Source: Gallionella sp.
Lineage (GTDB): Bacteria > Pseudomonadota > Gammaproteobacteria > Burkholderiales > Gallionellaceae
Assembly: GCA_029850565.1 (NCBI GenBank)
Contig: JARCRR010000103.1
Span: 1 to 6,646, forward strand
Direction: 5' to 3'
DNA length: 6,646 nucleotides
Below are positions 1 through 5,691 of the stretch, in pieces. Position numbers and translations under genes: made by a program. The notes beneath the pieces were generated by a model. The model saw nothing but the letters and a program-made list of their open reading frames with translations. It was not told the origin of the DNA and ran no database searches. Each line of letters opens with the position of its first letter. Position 1 is the first letter of the stretch.

Positions 1-1
1 A

Positions 2-31
2 GCTGGCTCCTACAGCGACTTCCCGCACTAG
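2..31 (+). CDS. possible C-terminal tail of an upstream gene (partial)
   Basis: The frame starting at base 2 reads AGSYSDFPH and then TAG at 29-31. This is the only forward frame that stops just before the next gene, five bases ahead of its ATG, which is the spacing expected of adjacent genes in one operon. Nine residues are too few to identify the protein. Genes next to gph in betaproteobacteria are often ubiquinone biosynthesis genes such as ubiG, but this tail does not look like a UbiG C terminus that I recognise. It may also be a chance open frame. Confidence 0.3.
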   Translation, partial: AGSYSDFPH

Positions 32-36
32 ATGTC

Positions 37-690
37 ATGGTTGATGCCGTCCTCTTCGATCTCGACGGCACTTTCGCCGATACAGCACCCGATCTGGGCG
101 AGGCACTGAATCATGTGCTGAGTCTGCGCGGGGTCCCCGCGCTACCGCTGGCAACCATCCGCCTGCAGGCTTCTCACGGTTCTCCCGGATTGCTGAAACT
201 GGGCTTGGGCATCGGCCCCGACTCCCCGGACTACGATGAGTTGCGCGATGCATTCCTGAAGCACTACGAAGCGCACATCTGTGACCGCACCAAACTCTTT
301 GCCGGCATGGCTGCCTTGATCGCCGAACTGGAAGAACGCGACCTGCCTTGGGGTATCGTCACCAACAAGCCGCATCGCTACACCGTACCACTCATGGAGA
401 AACTGGGCTACGCGAAACGCGCATCTTGTTTGGTGAGCGGCGACACCTGCGAACACGCCAAGCCGCATCCCATGCCATTGCTGCATGCCGCCTCGCTGAT
501 GGGCGTCGACCCCGCTCGTTGCCTGTATCTGGGCGACGATCTGCGCGATATGGAGGCCGCCCAAGCCGCCAACATGATCGGCATCATCGCGAGCTATGGC
601 TACATCGATCCGACCATCAGCACGGGCACATGGCCAGCCGCCGGAAGCGTGCAGACGCCTTTCGCATTATTACGCTACCTGACGCTATGA
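37..690 (+). CDS. gph: phosphoglycolate phosphatase-like HAD hydrolase (Gph family)
   Basis: This 217-residue soluble HAD-superfamily phosphatase most likely hydrolyses 2-phosphoglycolate to glycolate, salvaging a by-product of DNA repair or of Rubisco oxygenation. All four HAD motifs are visible. Motif I is DLDGT at 8-12 (nucleophile Asp8, acid/base Asp10), followed by FADTAPDL, which is typical of Gph. Motif II is GIVTNKP with Thr109. Motif III is Lys142 in AKPHP. Motif IV is GDDLRD with Asp167, Asp168 and Asp171. A helical cap lies between motifs I and II at about residues 15-85. The length matches the family (about 220). The frame is open to the window edge, so the start is not bounded by a stop; ATG at 37 was chosen because it places motif I at the usual distance from the N terminus. 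No good Shine-Dalgarno sequence precedes it, which fits translational coupling to an upstream gene ending at 31. The substrate is inferred from family; other small phosphate monoesters are possible. Confidence 0.85.
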   Translation: MVDAVLFDLDGTFADTAPDLGEALNHVLSLRGVPALPLATIRLQASHGSPGLLKLGLGIGPDSPDYDELRDAFLKHYEAHICDRTKLFAGMAALIAELEERDLPWGIVTNKPHRYTVPLMEKLGYAKRASCLVSGDTCEHAKPHPMPLLHAASLMGVDPARCLYLGDDLRDMEAAQAANMIGIIASYGYIDPTISTGTWPAAGSVQTPFALLRYLTL

Positions 691-736
691 ACGGCGTTAT
701 CATTTCCCCGCCCCCACACCGCATTTGGGAATCAAC

Positions 737-741
737 AAAGG
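737..741 (+). promoter_or_regulatory. ribosome binding site for the cyclase GTG start
   Basis: AAAGG lies six bases before GTG at 748. It is what decides this start, since there is no nearby ATG in frame. The 57-nt gap after gph contains a TATCAT at 698-703 but no matching -35 box, so I cannot say whether the cyclase has its own promoter. Confidence 0.55.
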
Positions 742-747
742 CTCTCT

Positions 748-2331
748 GTGCTATCCAAAACAATATTTCGTAGCGTCAAACCATTCATCACCACTGTTGC
801 AGTTGTCGTGGTCATCGGGTTACTGGTCTTTTCGATCTACTTCACCAATCTCGGGATGCAATGGGCTCTTTTCTTGAGCGGCGTTCTCATCGCCTCCGTC
901 ATCAGCATGGCCAGCCGCGCATCGCGTGCGGAATGGATCATTACGAAACGTACTGCCCAGCTCACACTACTCAAAGACAAACTCGAAACAGAAACCGAAC
1001 TTCACAAAAAGACCGCCGCAGAACATCAACAGTCGCTCGCCCTGCTTCACCAAACCGAACAGGCTTTCAACCGTCTCATCCCGCACCAACTGCTGCAACT
1101 GCTGGAAAGGGATAGCATCCTGGATGTCAAACTGGGTGACCAGATCGAGCGCAAATTAACGATCGTATTCACCGACATCCGCAGCTTCAGCACGTTATCG
1201 GAAAGCATGACCCCACAGGAGAATTTCAACTTTCTCAACTCCTATCTGAAACAGATGGAACCTGTCATCGTGCAGCATCACGGCATCATCGATAAATATA
1301 TCGGCGATGCCATCCTGGCTCTGTTTTCACAAGGTGCGGACGATGCTCTGAGCGGAGCGATACACATGCTCGAAAAGCTGGAAGAGTACAACACCGGTCG
1401 CTCACACGCAGGCTATGCGCCGATCAGGATCGGCTTTGGCCTCAACACCGGTTTGGTGATGGTCGGCACGGTAGGCGGAGAAAACCGGATGGAAAGTACC
1501 GTGATCGGCGATGCGGTCAACGTGACCGATCGCATCGAAGAGTCCACCAAAATCTACAACACGCCGCTGCTCATCAGCCAGAACACCCTGTATGACCTGT
1601 CTATTCCGGGGAAATACGATATTCGTTTCTTGGATCGCATTCGCGTCAAAGGCAAATCCCAACCTCTTTCCATCTACGAAGTATTCAACAACGACCCGAT
1701 CAAGTTGAGAGATGGCAAACGCAGTACAAAGATCGAGTTCGAAAAAGCCGTGATCCACTACCACCTGAAAGAGGTTCAAAGCGCCAAAGAATTGTTCACT
1801 CATTGCATTGAAGTCTCGCCCCAGGACCAACCCGCCCAAATCTATCTGGAGCGTTGCAACGCTTATCTCACCACCGGACAACATCTCAGCACAGGTGAAT
1901 TGAACCATCATCTGGAATGGAAAGATGAATTCAGAGTGGGTATCGAAAGCATCGATGCAGCACACAAACGCTTGTTCGATAAAACGAACGAATTCATCTC
2001 AGCCTCCATCAAGGGTGACAGTCAGGTGATCCGTGAAATATTCTCCCAATTGGCACACAACCATATGGAGAGCATCAGCGAAGAAGAGAATCTGATGCGA
2101 ACTTACAACTATCCTTTCCTTGAAACCCATTTGCGTGAACACAAACGCTTCATCGAAAACTACCTAGCCCTTAAGGAAGAGATCTTTGTCGAGAACTGCG
2201 ACTTGCCATTCGTCTCATTCCGCGCGCAACTGCTGTTGTTTGACTGGTTCACAGGACATATCGCCAAAAGCGACCGCCACGCCGGACGCTATCTGCTCAA
2301 ATCAAGGCAGGCACCAGAAGATAAACATTAA
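748..2331 (+). CDS. membrane-anchored class III adenylate cyclase with C-terminal hemerythrin domain
   Basis: This 527-residue protein, starting at GTG, probably makes cAMP from ATP at the inner membrane. Two hydrophobic helices lie at about 11-33 and 37-55, then a charged, probably coiled-coil stretch at about 66-108. The catalytic domain spans about 135-312. The metal-binding aspartates are Asp143 (FTDIRSFS) and Asp187 (YIGDAILALF). The adenine-selecting pair is Lys183 and Thr251 (STVIGDAVN), and Asn258 and Arg262 are the transition-state residues. Lys/Thr marks class IIIb and points to ATP rather than GTP. One catalytic domain is present, so it should act as a homodimer. Residues about 328-378 look like a TPR-type helical linker. 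Residues about 388-517 form a bacteriohemerythrin domain (LEWKDEFRVGIESID...H) with putative iron ligands His406, Glu446, His461, His465, His504 and Asp509; the usual second His is Ser442. Two hand-counted 60-base samples gave 27 G+C each, against 39-40 in neighbouring genes. Sensing of O2, NO or redox state is inferred. Confidence 0.88.
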   Translation: MLSKTIFRSVKPFITTVAVVVVIGLLVFSIYFTNLGMQWALFLSGVLIASVISMASRASRAEWIITKRTAQLTLLKDKLETETELHKKTAAEHQQSLALLHQTEQAFNRLIPHQLLQLLERDSILDVKLGDQIERKLTIVFTDIRSFSTLSESMTPQENFNFLNSYLKQMEPVIVQHHGIIDKYIGDAILALFSQGADDALSGAIHMLEKLEEYNTGRSHAGYAPIRIGFGLNTGLVMVGTVGGENRMESTVIGDAVNVTDRIEESTKIYNTPLLISQNTLYDLSIPGKYDIRFLDRIRVKGKSQPLSIYEVFNNDPIKLRDGKRSTKIEFEKAVIHYHLKEVQSAKELFTHCIEVSPQDQPAQIYLERCNAYLTTGQHLSTGELNHHLEWKDEFRVGIESIDAAHKRLFDKTNEFISASIKGDSQVIREIFSQLAHNHMESISEEENLMRTYNYPFLETHLREHKRFIENYLALKEEIFVENCDLPFVSFRAQLLLFDWFTGHIAKSDRHAGRYLLKSRQAPEDKH

Positions 2332-2361
2332 GCCAGACCGTTGTCGCCGAACGGAAGATAA

Positions 2362-2392
2362 CTGGTATGCCGACAGCCACGTGCGCTACAAT
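2362..2392 (+). promoter_or_regulatory. putative sigma-70 promoter of ssrA
   Basis: TACAAT at 2387-2392 matches the -10 consensus in five of six bases. The best -35 candidate, CTGGTA at 2362-2367, is weak and 19 bases away. Transcription would begin near 2399, about 20 nt before the mature tmRNA 5' end, so RNase P would trim a short leader. Five-base inverted repeats GTGCG (2381-2385) and CGCAC (2394-2398) flank the -10 box. The 88-nt gap 2332-2419 holds no other recognisable signal. Confidence 0.5.
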
Positions 2393-2419
2393 CCGCACCG
2401 CTAGTAACACTATCGAACC

Positions 2420-2789
2420 GGGGGTGACATGGCTTCGACGTGGGTTGCAAAGCAGTGTAGGGCATACCGAGGACCCGCCACCTCGTAAATAAGCTGGAAA
2501 ACCAATAGTCGCAAACGACGAAAAGTACGCTCTAGCCGCTTAACCGGTTAGACCTCACACCCTGCTGTCCATGGAGGGGCTCAAGGCAGTAATGCCGCGA
2601 TGAGTGAGGTCATTTACATGGAATCGTGTCGTGCAGGGTCACTTTGCACGAAGCTAAAACCAAGGTGACTCGTCCTGTAGCAGCCTGTCGGTTGGCGTCT
2701 GCCGGATAAAATCAAATAACCAGACTAAGTATGTAGAACTGCCTGTAGAGGGCTTGCGGACGCGGGTTCAATTCCCGCCACCTCCACCA
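2420..2789 (+). ncRNA. ssrA: tmRNA (one-piece, ssrA)
   Basis: This is the transfer-messenger RNA that rescues stalled ribosomes by trans-translation with SmpB. The 5' end GGGGGTG (2420-2426) pairs over seven positions with CACCTCC (2779-2785), including one G-U pair. The discriminator A is 2786 and CCA is encoded at 2787-2789. The T arm is GCGGG (2762-2766), loop TTCAATT, CCCGC (2774-2778). The tag reading frame runs from GCA at 2511 to TAA at 2541-2543 and gives ANDEKYALAA, ending in the ALAA degron recognised by ClpXP. The core GCAAACGACGAAAA resembles the E. coli tag region closely. The length of 370 nt is normal. The RNA is not of the permuted two-piece type. No terminator hairpin with a T tract follows the CCA. 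Confidence 0.97.
2511..2543 (+). other. tmRNA tag-peptide reading frame
   Basis: The resume codon is GCA at 2511 and the codons read Ala-Asn-Asp-Glu-Lys-Tyr-Ala-Leu-Ala-Ala, then TAA at 2541-2543. The ANDE start and ALAA end are the conserved parts of proteobacterial tags; Lys-Tyr is the variable centre. The preceding bases ACCAATAGTC form the region that sets the resume frame. Confidence 0.93.
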
Positions 2790-2796
2790 ATTATGT

Positions 2797-2800
2797 AGGA
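2797..2800 (+). promoter_or_regulatory. ribosome binding site for the secretion ATPase
   Basis: AGGA lies five bases before ATG at 2806, within the 16-nt spacer after the tmRNA. It overlaps an out-of-frame start-stop pair ATGTAG at 2793-2798. There is no room here for a promoter, so the message must come from further upstream. Confidence 0.7.
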
Positions 2801-2805
2801 AAGCG

Positions 2806-4590
2806 ATGGCTGCTCAAGACGTTCCAGAACACAAACTGAAACTGTCCGAAGTGCTGGATATGCTGGTCGGCGACAAGATGGCCGATCGAGAAGCGGCCGA
2901 TGCGCTGATTGCCGAGCGTCGCATCCATCGCCAAGACAGCCATCCTCTGGTCGTTATCTCGGAGCGAGCCTGGAAATCGAAGCTCCCTCCGCATCGTATC
3001 CTCACACTGGACAACCTGACCGAGTGGCTGGCCAAACGAGTGGGACTCGAGTATTTCCACATCGACCCGCTCAAGGTCGATTTCTCCAATCTCACCGATC
3101 TGATGTCGATCGACTATGCCAATCGCTTCGCCATCATGCCTATCCGTATCGAGGGGGGTGACTTGGTGGTGGCGACGGCCGAGCCTTATCTGCGCGATTG
3201 GGAAGACACCCTGCAACACACGTCGCGCAAGAACATCCGCCGCGTGTTCGCTTCACCCATAGACATCAACCGTTATCTGGTCGAGTTCTACAACTTGGCG
3301 CGCTCGGTGAAGAGTGCCACCAAGAACACACCCGACTCCTCTAACCTCGCCTCGTTCGAACAGTTGGTCGAACTGGGCAAGACCAACAAACAGTTCGATG
3401 CCAACGACCAACACATCGTGCATATCGTGGATTGGCTGTGGCAATACGCCTTCGACCAGCGCGCCTCGGACATCCATATCGAGCCGCGCCGCGATACCGG
3501 CATCGTGCGTTTCCGCATCGACGGTGTGTTGCATCAGGTACATCAACTGCCTATGTCGGTGGTCACCGCGATGACCAGCCGCATCAAGTTGCTGGGTCGC
3601 ATGGACTTGATGGAGAAACGGCGTCCGCAGGACGGTCGTATCAAGACGCGCACCGAAGACGGTCAGGAGATCGAACTGCGTCTTTCCACCTTGCCGACTG
3701 CATTTGGCGAAAAATTGGTCATGCGTATCTTCGACCCGGAAGTACTGGTGCGCGACTTTTCCGAACTCGGTTTTTCGGATGATGACAGCGCACGCTGGCA
3801 TCAGATGACGGCCAAGCCGAACGGCATCATCCTCGTCACCGGCCCTACCGGTTCGGGCAAGACAACCACGCTGTATTCGACGCTCAAGAGTTTGGCCACG
3901 CCTGAAGTGAACGTGTGCACGTTGGAAGACCCGATCGAGATGGTGGAGCCTGCTTTCAACCAGATGCAGGTCCAGCAAGGCATCGATCTGAGCTTCGCCG
4001 ATGGTGTGCGTGCGCTGATGCGGCAAGACCCGGACATCATCATGGTGGGTGAGATACGCGACCTGGAAACCGCCGATATGGCGATCCAAGCCGCCCTCAC
4101 CGGCCACCTGGTGCTTTCCACCTTGCATACCAACGATGCGCCCGCCGCCATCACGCGCCTGCTCGACCTGGGTGTACCGTCCTACCTGCTCAACGCCACG
4201 TTGCTCGGCATCATGGCGCAACGGCTGGTGCGTACCCTGTGCCCGCACTGCAAACAGCCGCATCCCATGAGCGAGAGCGACAACGAGCTTTGGGATAATC
4301 TGGTCGCGCCGTGGAAGGCTGCCAGACCCACTCAATTGCAACGCCCGCAAGGGTGTCTGGAATGCCGCATGACGGGTTATGCAGGCCGTATCGGCATCTA
4401 TGAGATCCTGCTCATGTCACCCGCTCTGCGCAAGACCATCACCGCCGAGACGGACATCGCCGCACTGCGCGAACAAGCCAGCCGCGAAGGCATGAAGCCG
4501 TTGCGCATCTCCGGGGCGCAAAAGGTCGCCGCCGGACTCACCACATTGGAAGAAGTACTGAAAACCGCCCCACCGTCTGATCAAAATTAA
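2806..4590 (+). CDS. GspE/PilB-family type II secretion or type IV pilus ATPase
   Basis: This 594-residue cytoplasmic hexameric ATPase family drives assembly of pseudopili or pili. The N-terminal part (about 60-165) looks like the T2SSE_N domain, with a further helical stretch at 10-40. The catalytic core begins near 200. It has the arginine-rich segment SDIHIEPR (221-228), Walker A GPTGSGKT (346-353, Lys352), the Asp box TLEDPIE (372-378), Walker B in LMRQDPDIIMVGEIRD (404-419), and the His box LTGHLVLSTLHTND (431-444). The zinc-type tetracysteine motif is Cys479/Cys482 and Cys517/Cys520, characteristic of GspE/PilB and absent from retraction ATPases of the PilT type. All catalytic elements are intact. 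No gspF, gspG, pilC or pilD lies next to it; its neighbours are tmRNA and a sugar mutarotase. It therefore cannot be assigned to type II secretion or pili from context, and I give no gene symbol. The start is supported by AGGA at 2797-2800. Confidence 0.93.
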   Translation: MAAQDVPEHKLKLSEVLDMLVGDKMADREAADALIAERRIHRQDSHPLVVISERAWKSKLPPHRILTLDNLTEWLAKRVGLEYFHIDPLKVDFSNLTDLMSIDYANRFAIMPIRIEGGDLVVATAEPYLRDWEDTLQHTSRKNIRRVFASPIDINRYLVEFYNLARSVKSATKNTPDSSNLASFEQLVELGKTNKQFDANDQHIVHIVDWLWQYAFDQRASDIHIEPRRDTGIVRFRIDGVLHQVHQLPMSVVTAMTSRIKLLGRMDLMEKRRPQDGRIKTRTEDGQEIELRLSTLPTAFGEKLVMRIFDPEVLVRDFSELGFSDDDSARWHQMTAKPNGIILVTGPTGSGKTTTLYSTLKSLATPEVNVCTLEDPIEMVEPAFNQMQVQQGIDLSFADGVRALMRQDPDIIMVGEIRDLETADMAIQAALTGHLVLSTLHTNDAPAAITRLLDLGVPSYLLNATLLGIMAQRLVRTLCPHCKQPHPMSESDNELWDNLVAPWKAARPTQLQRPQGCLECRMTGYAGRIGIYEILLMSPALRKTITAETDIAALREQASREGMKPLRISGAQKVAAGLTTLEEVLKTAPPSDQN

Positions 4591-4600
4591 TCTACTCAAC

Positions 4601-4604
4601 AGGA
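4601..4604 (+). promoter_or_regulatory. ribosome binding site for the mutarotase
   Basis: AGGA (in CAGGAAA) lies seven bases before ATG at 4612. The gap after the secretion ATPase stop is only 21 nt and shows no promoter, so the two genes are probably co-transcribed. Confidence 0.7.
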
Positions 4605-4611
4605 AATCATC

Positions 4612-5517
4612 ATGACCACATTGACATCACTCAACCAACAGTTCGGCATCGCTGGACATCTGCAATTCATCGAAGTGGACGGCGGACTTGTGTTCGCCGA
4701 GATCAACAACGCACACGCCACGGCCAGCATCGCCCTCCAAGGCGCACACATCGCCACCTTCCAACCCAAGGGCGAAGAACCCGTCATCTGGTTGTCCAAA
4801 CTGGCCAAGTTCCTGCCCGGAAAATCCATCCGTGGCGGCGTGCCCGTGTGCTGGCCATGGTTCGGCCCGCACGCGACCGACAGCAAACTCCCCGGCCACG
4901 GTTTTGCGCGCACGGTGATGTGGGAAGTGCAAGAGACCAAAGCACTCGCCGATGGCTCGACCTTCATCCGCTTCGGCCTCATCGAGAACGAGATCACCAA
5001 AGCTCAATGGCCGCATGCTTCTAGCGTGCAACTGGAGGCCACCGTTGGCAAAGCACTGCGTGTGGAACTGATCACCAAGAACACCGGCAACGCCGCCTTC
5101 CAGTTGGGCGAGGCGCTGCACACCTACTTCCACATCAGCGATGTCGGCAACATGACCATCCGCGGCCTGGAAGGGTGTGAATACATCGACAAGGTCGGCG
5201 AGACCGCGCGCCGCACACAGCAGAGCGGCATCGTCATCGAAAGCGAAGTGGATCGCGTGTACGTGAACACCACCGCCGATTGCGTCATCGAAGACAAAGG
5301 TCTGAAACGCGCCATCCGCATCAGCAAGCAAGGCAGCCAATCCGCCGTGGTATGGAACCCGTGGACAGAGAAGGCAGACAAGATGGGCGACTTCGGCCCG
5401 CAAGGTCACCGCGGCATGGTGTGCGTGGAAAGCGGCAACGCCTTCGACAACGTCGTCACCGTGCAAGCGGGAGAGACGCATCGCCTGGTGGCGGTGTACA
5501 GCTCCGAGAAGCTGTAA
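4612..5517 (+). CDS. D-hexose-6-phosphate mutarotase (YeaD family, aldose-1-epimerase fold)
   Basis: This 301-residue cytoplasmic protein probably interconverts the alpha and beta anomers of glucose-6-phosphate and related hexose-6-phosphates. The family hallmark is GKSIRGGVPVCWPWFGPH (70-87), followed by GHGFAR (95-100) with His96 and Arg100 at the sugar-phosphate site. The likely catalytic pair is His170 (EALHTYF) and Glu273 (VCVESGN), as in other members of this epimerase fold. VWNPW (247-251) is also conserved. The length is typical (about 290-300), there is no signal peptide, and the gene looks complete. It follows the secretion ATPase by 21 nt with a good ribosome binding site; I see no functional link between the two. 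E. coli yeaD lies next to gapA, but no glycolytic gene is visible here. Confidence 0.9.
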   Translation: MTTLTSLNQQFGIAGHLQFIEVDGGLVFAEINNAHATASIALQGAHIATFQPKGEEPVIWLSKLAKFLPGKSIRGGVPVCWPWFGPHATDSKLPGHGFARTVMWEVQETKALADGSTFIRFGLIENEITKAQWPHASSVQLEATVGKALRVELITKNTGNAAFQLGEALHTYFHISDVGNMTIRGLEGCEYIDKVGETARRTQQSGIVIESEVDRVYVNTTADCVIEDKGLKRAIRISKQGSQSAVVWNPWTEKADKMGDFGPQGHRGMVCVESGNAFDNVVTVQAGETHRLVAVYSSEKL

Positions 5518-5523
5518 CCCACA

Positions 5524-5635
5524 GTCATTCCGGCGCAGGCCGGAATCCAGATGATTAGATAATCCCTGCGAAGCAGGGCAACACCAAAATGCATATTGGA
5601 TAAAGACACTGGATTCCGGCCTGCGCCGGAATGAC
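5524..5635. repeat. composite inverted repeat of REP-like palindromes
   Basis: Two 27-bp arms, 5524-5550 and 5609-5635, are perfect reverse complements separated by 58 bp. Each arm is itself a hairpin: ATTCCGGC at 5527-5534, loop GCAG, GCCGGAAT at 5539-5546; and ATTCCGGC at 5613-5620, loop CTGC, GCCGGAAT at 5625-5632. This ATTCCGGC...GCCGGAAT unit belongs to the dispersed ATTCC/GGAAT palindromes common between proteobacterial genes and resembles the Neisseria dRS3 pattern. The spacer contains two more dyads: CCCTGC (5564-5569)/GCAGGG (5573-5578) and an imperfect palindrome at 5584-5599. No transposase and no clear target duplication are present. It begins six bases after the mutarotase stop and may protect that message's 3' end; this role is inferred. 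Confidence 0.85.
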
Positions 5636-5642
5636 GAACAAA

Positions 5643-5670
5643 AAAATAGCCGCTTCTCAGCGGCTATTTT
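5643..5670 (-). terminator. rho-independent terminator of efp, probably bidirectional
   Basis: A perfect 12-bp stem (AAAATAGCCGCT at 5643-5654, AGCGGCTATTTT at 5659-5670) closes a four-base loop. Read on the - strand it ends in a run of seven T (complement of 5640-5646), making a strong terminator for efp. On the + strand only four T follow, so it may also stop mutarotase transcripts, less efficiently. It sits between two convergent genes, as such shared terminators usually do. Confidence 0.88.
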
Positions 5671-5674
5671 CATA

Positions 5675-5691
5675 GCATCAACGAATGATGC
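5675..5691 (-). other. small hairpin directly after the efp stop codon
   Basis: GCATCA (5675-5680) and TGATGC (5686-5691) pair across a five-base loop, immediately beyond the efp stop codon. It has no T tract, so it is not a terminator by itself. It may be an mRNA 3'-end structure or a chance dyad. Confidence 0.3.

Noticed and set aside
142..564. 140-codon - strand frame inside gph
   Set aside because: It is the shadow of a strongly conserved HAD phosphatase frame.
698..703. TATCAT as a -10 box for the cyclase
   Set aside because: It matches five of six bases, but no acceptable -35 is present at 16-18 bp spacing, so the call is not supported.
1402..1965. 187-codon - strand frame inside the cyclase
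   Set aside because: It is antisense to the conserved cyclase and hemerythrin coding region and shows no domain or ribosome binding site.
2793..2798. ATGTAG start-stop minimal frame before the secretion ATPase
   Set aside because: It has no ribosome binding site of its own and lies next to the tmRNA acceptor end; most likely chance.
3253..4350. 365-codon open frame on the - strand inside the secretion ATPase
   Set aside because: It is wholly antisense to a gene with unmistakable GspE motifs; its product shows no recognisable domain and is rich in His, Arg and Gln, as expected from the complement of a G+C-biased coding frame.
5280..5558. 92-codon + strand frame ending in HSGAGRNPDD
   Set aside because: It lies out of frame inside the mutarotase and ends in the repeat; the last residues are the translated repeat, not a protein feature.
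5524..5635. CRISPR array or rho-independent terminator
   Set aside because: There are only two units, in opposite orientation, with no regular spacing and no T tract directly after the arms; the terminator is the separate hairpin at 5643-5670.
4627..5673. 348-codon open frame on the - strand over the mutarotase and the repeat
   Set aside because: Its N-terminal part is a translation of the palindromic repeat (SFRRRPESS, LDSGLRRND), a well-known annotation artefact, and the rest is antisense to the mutarotase.
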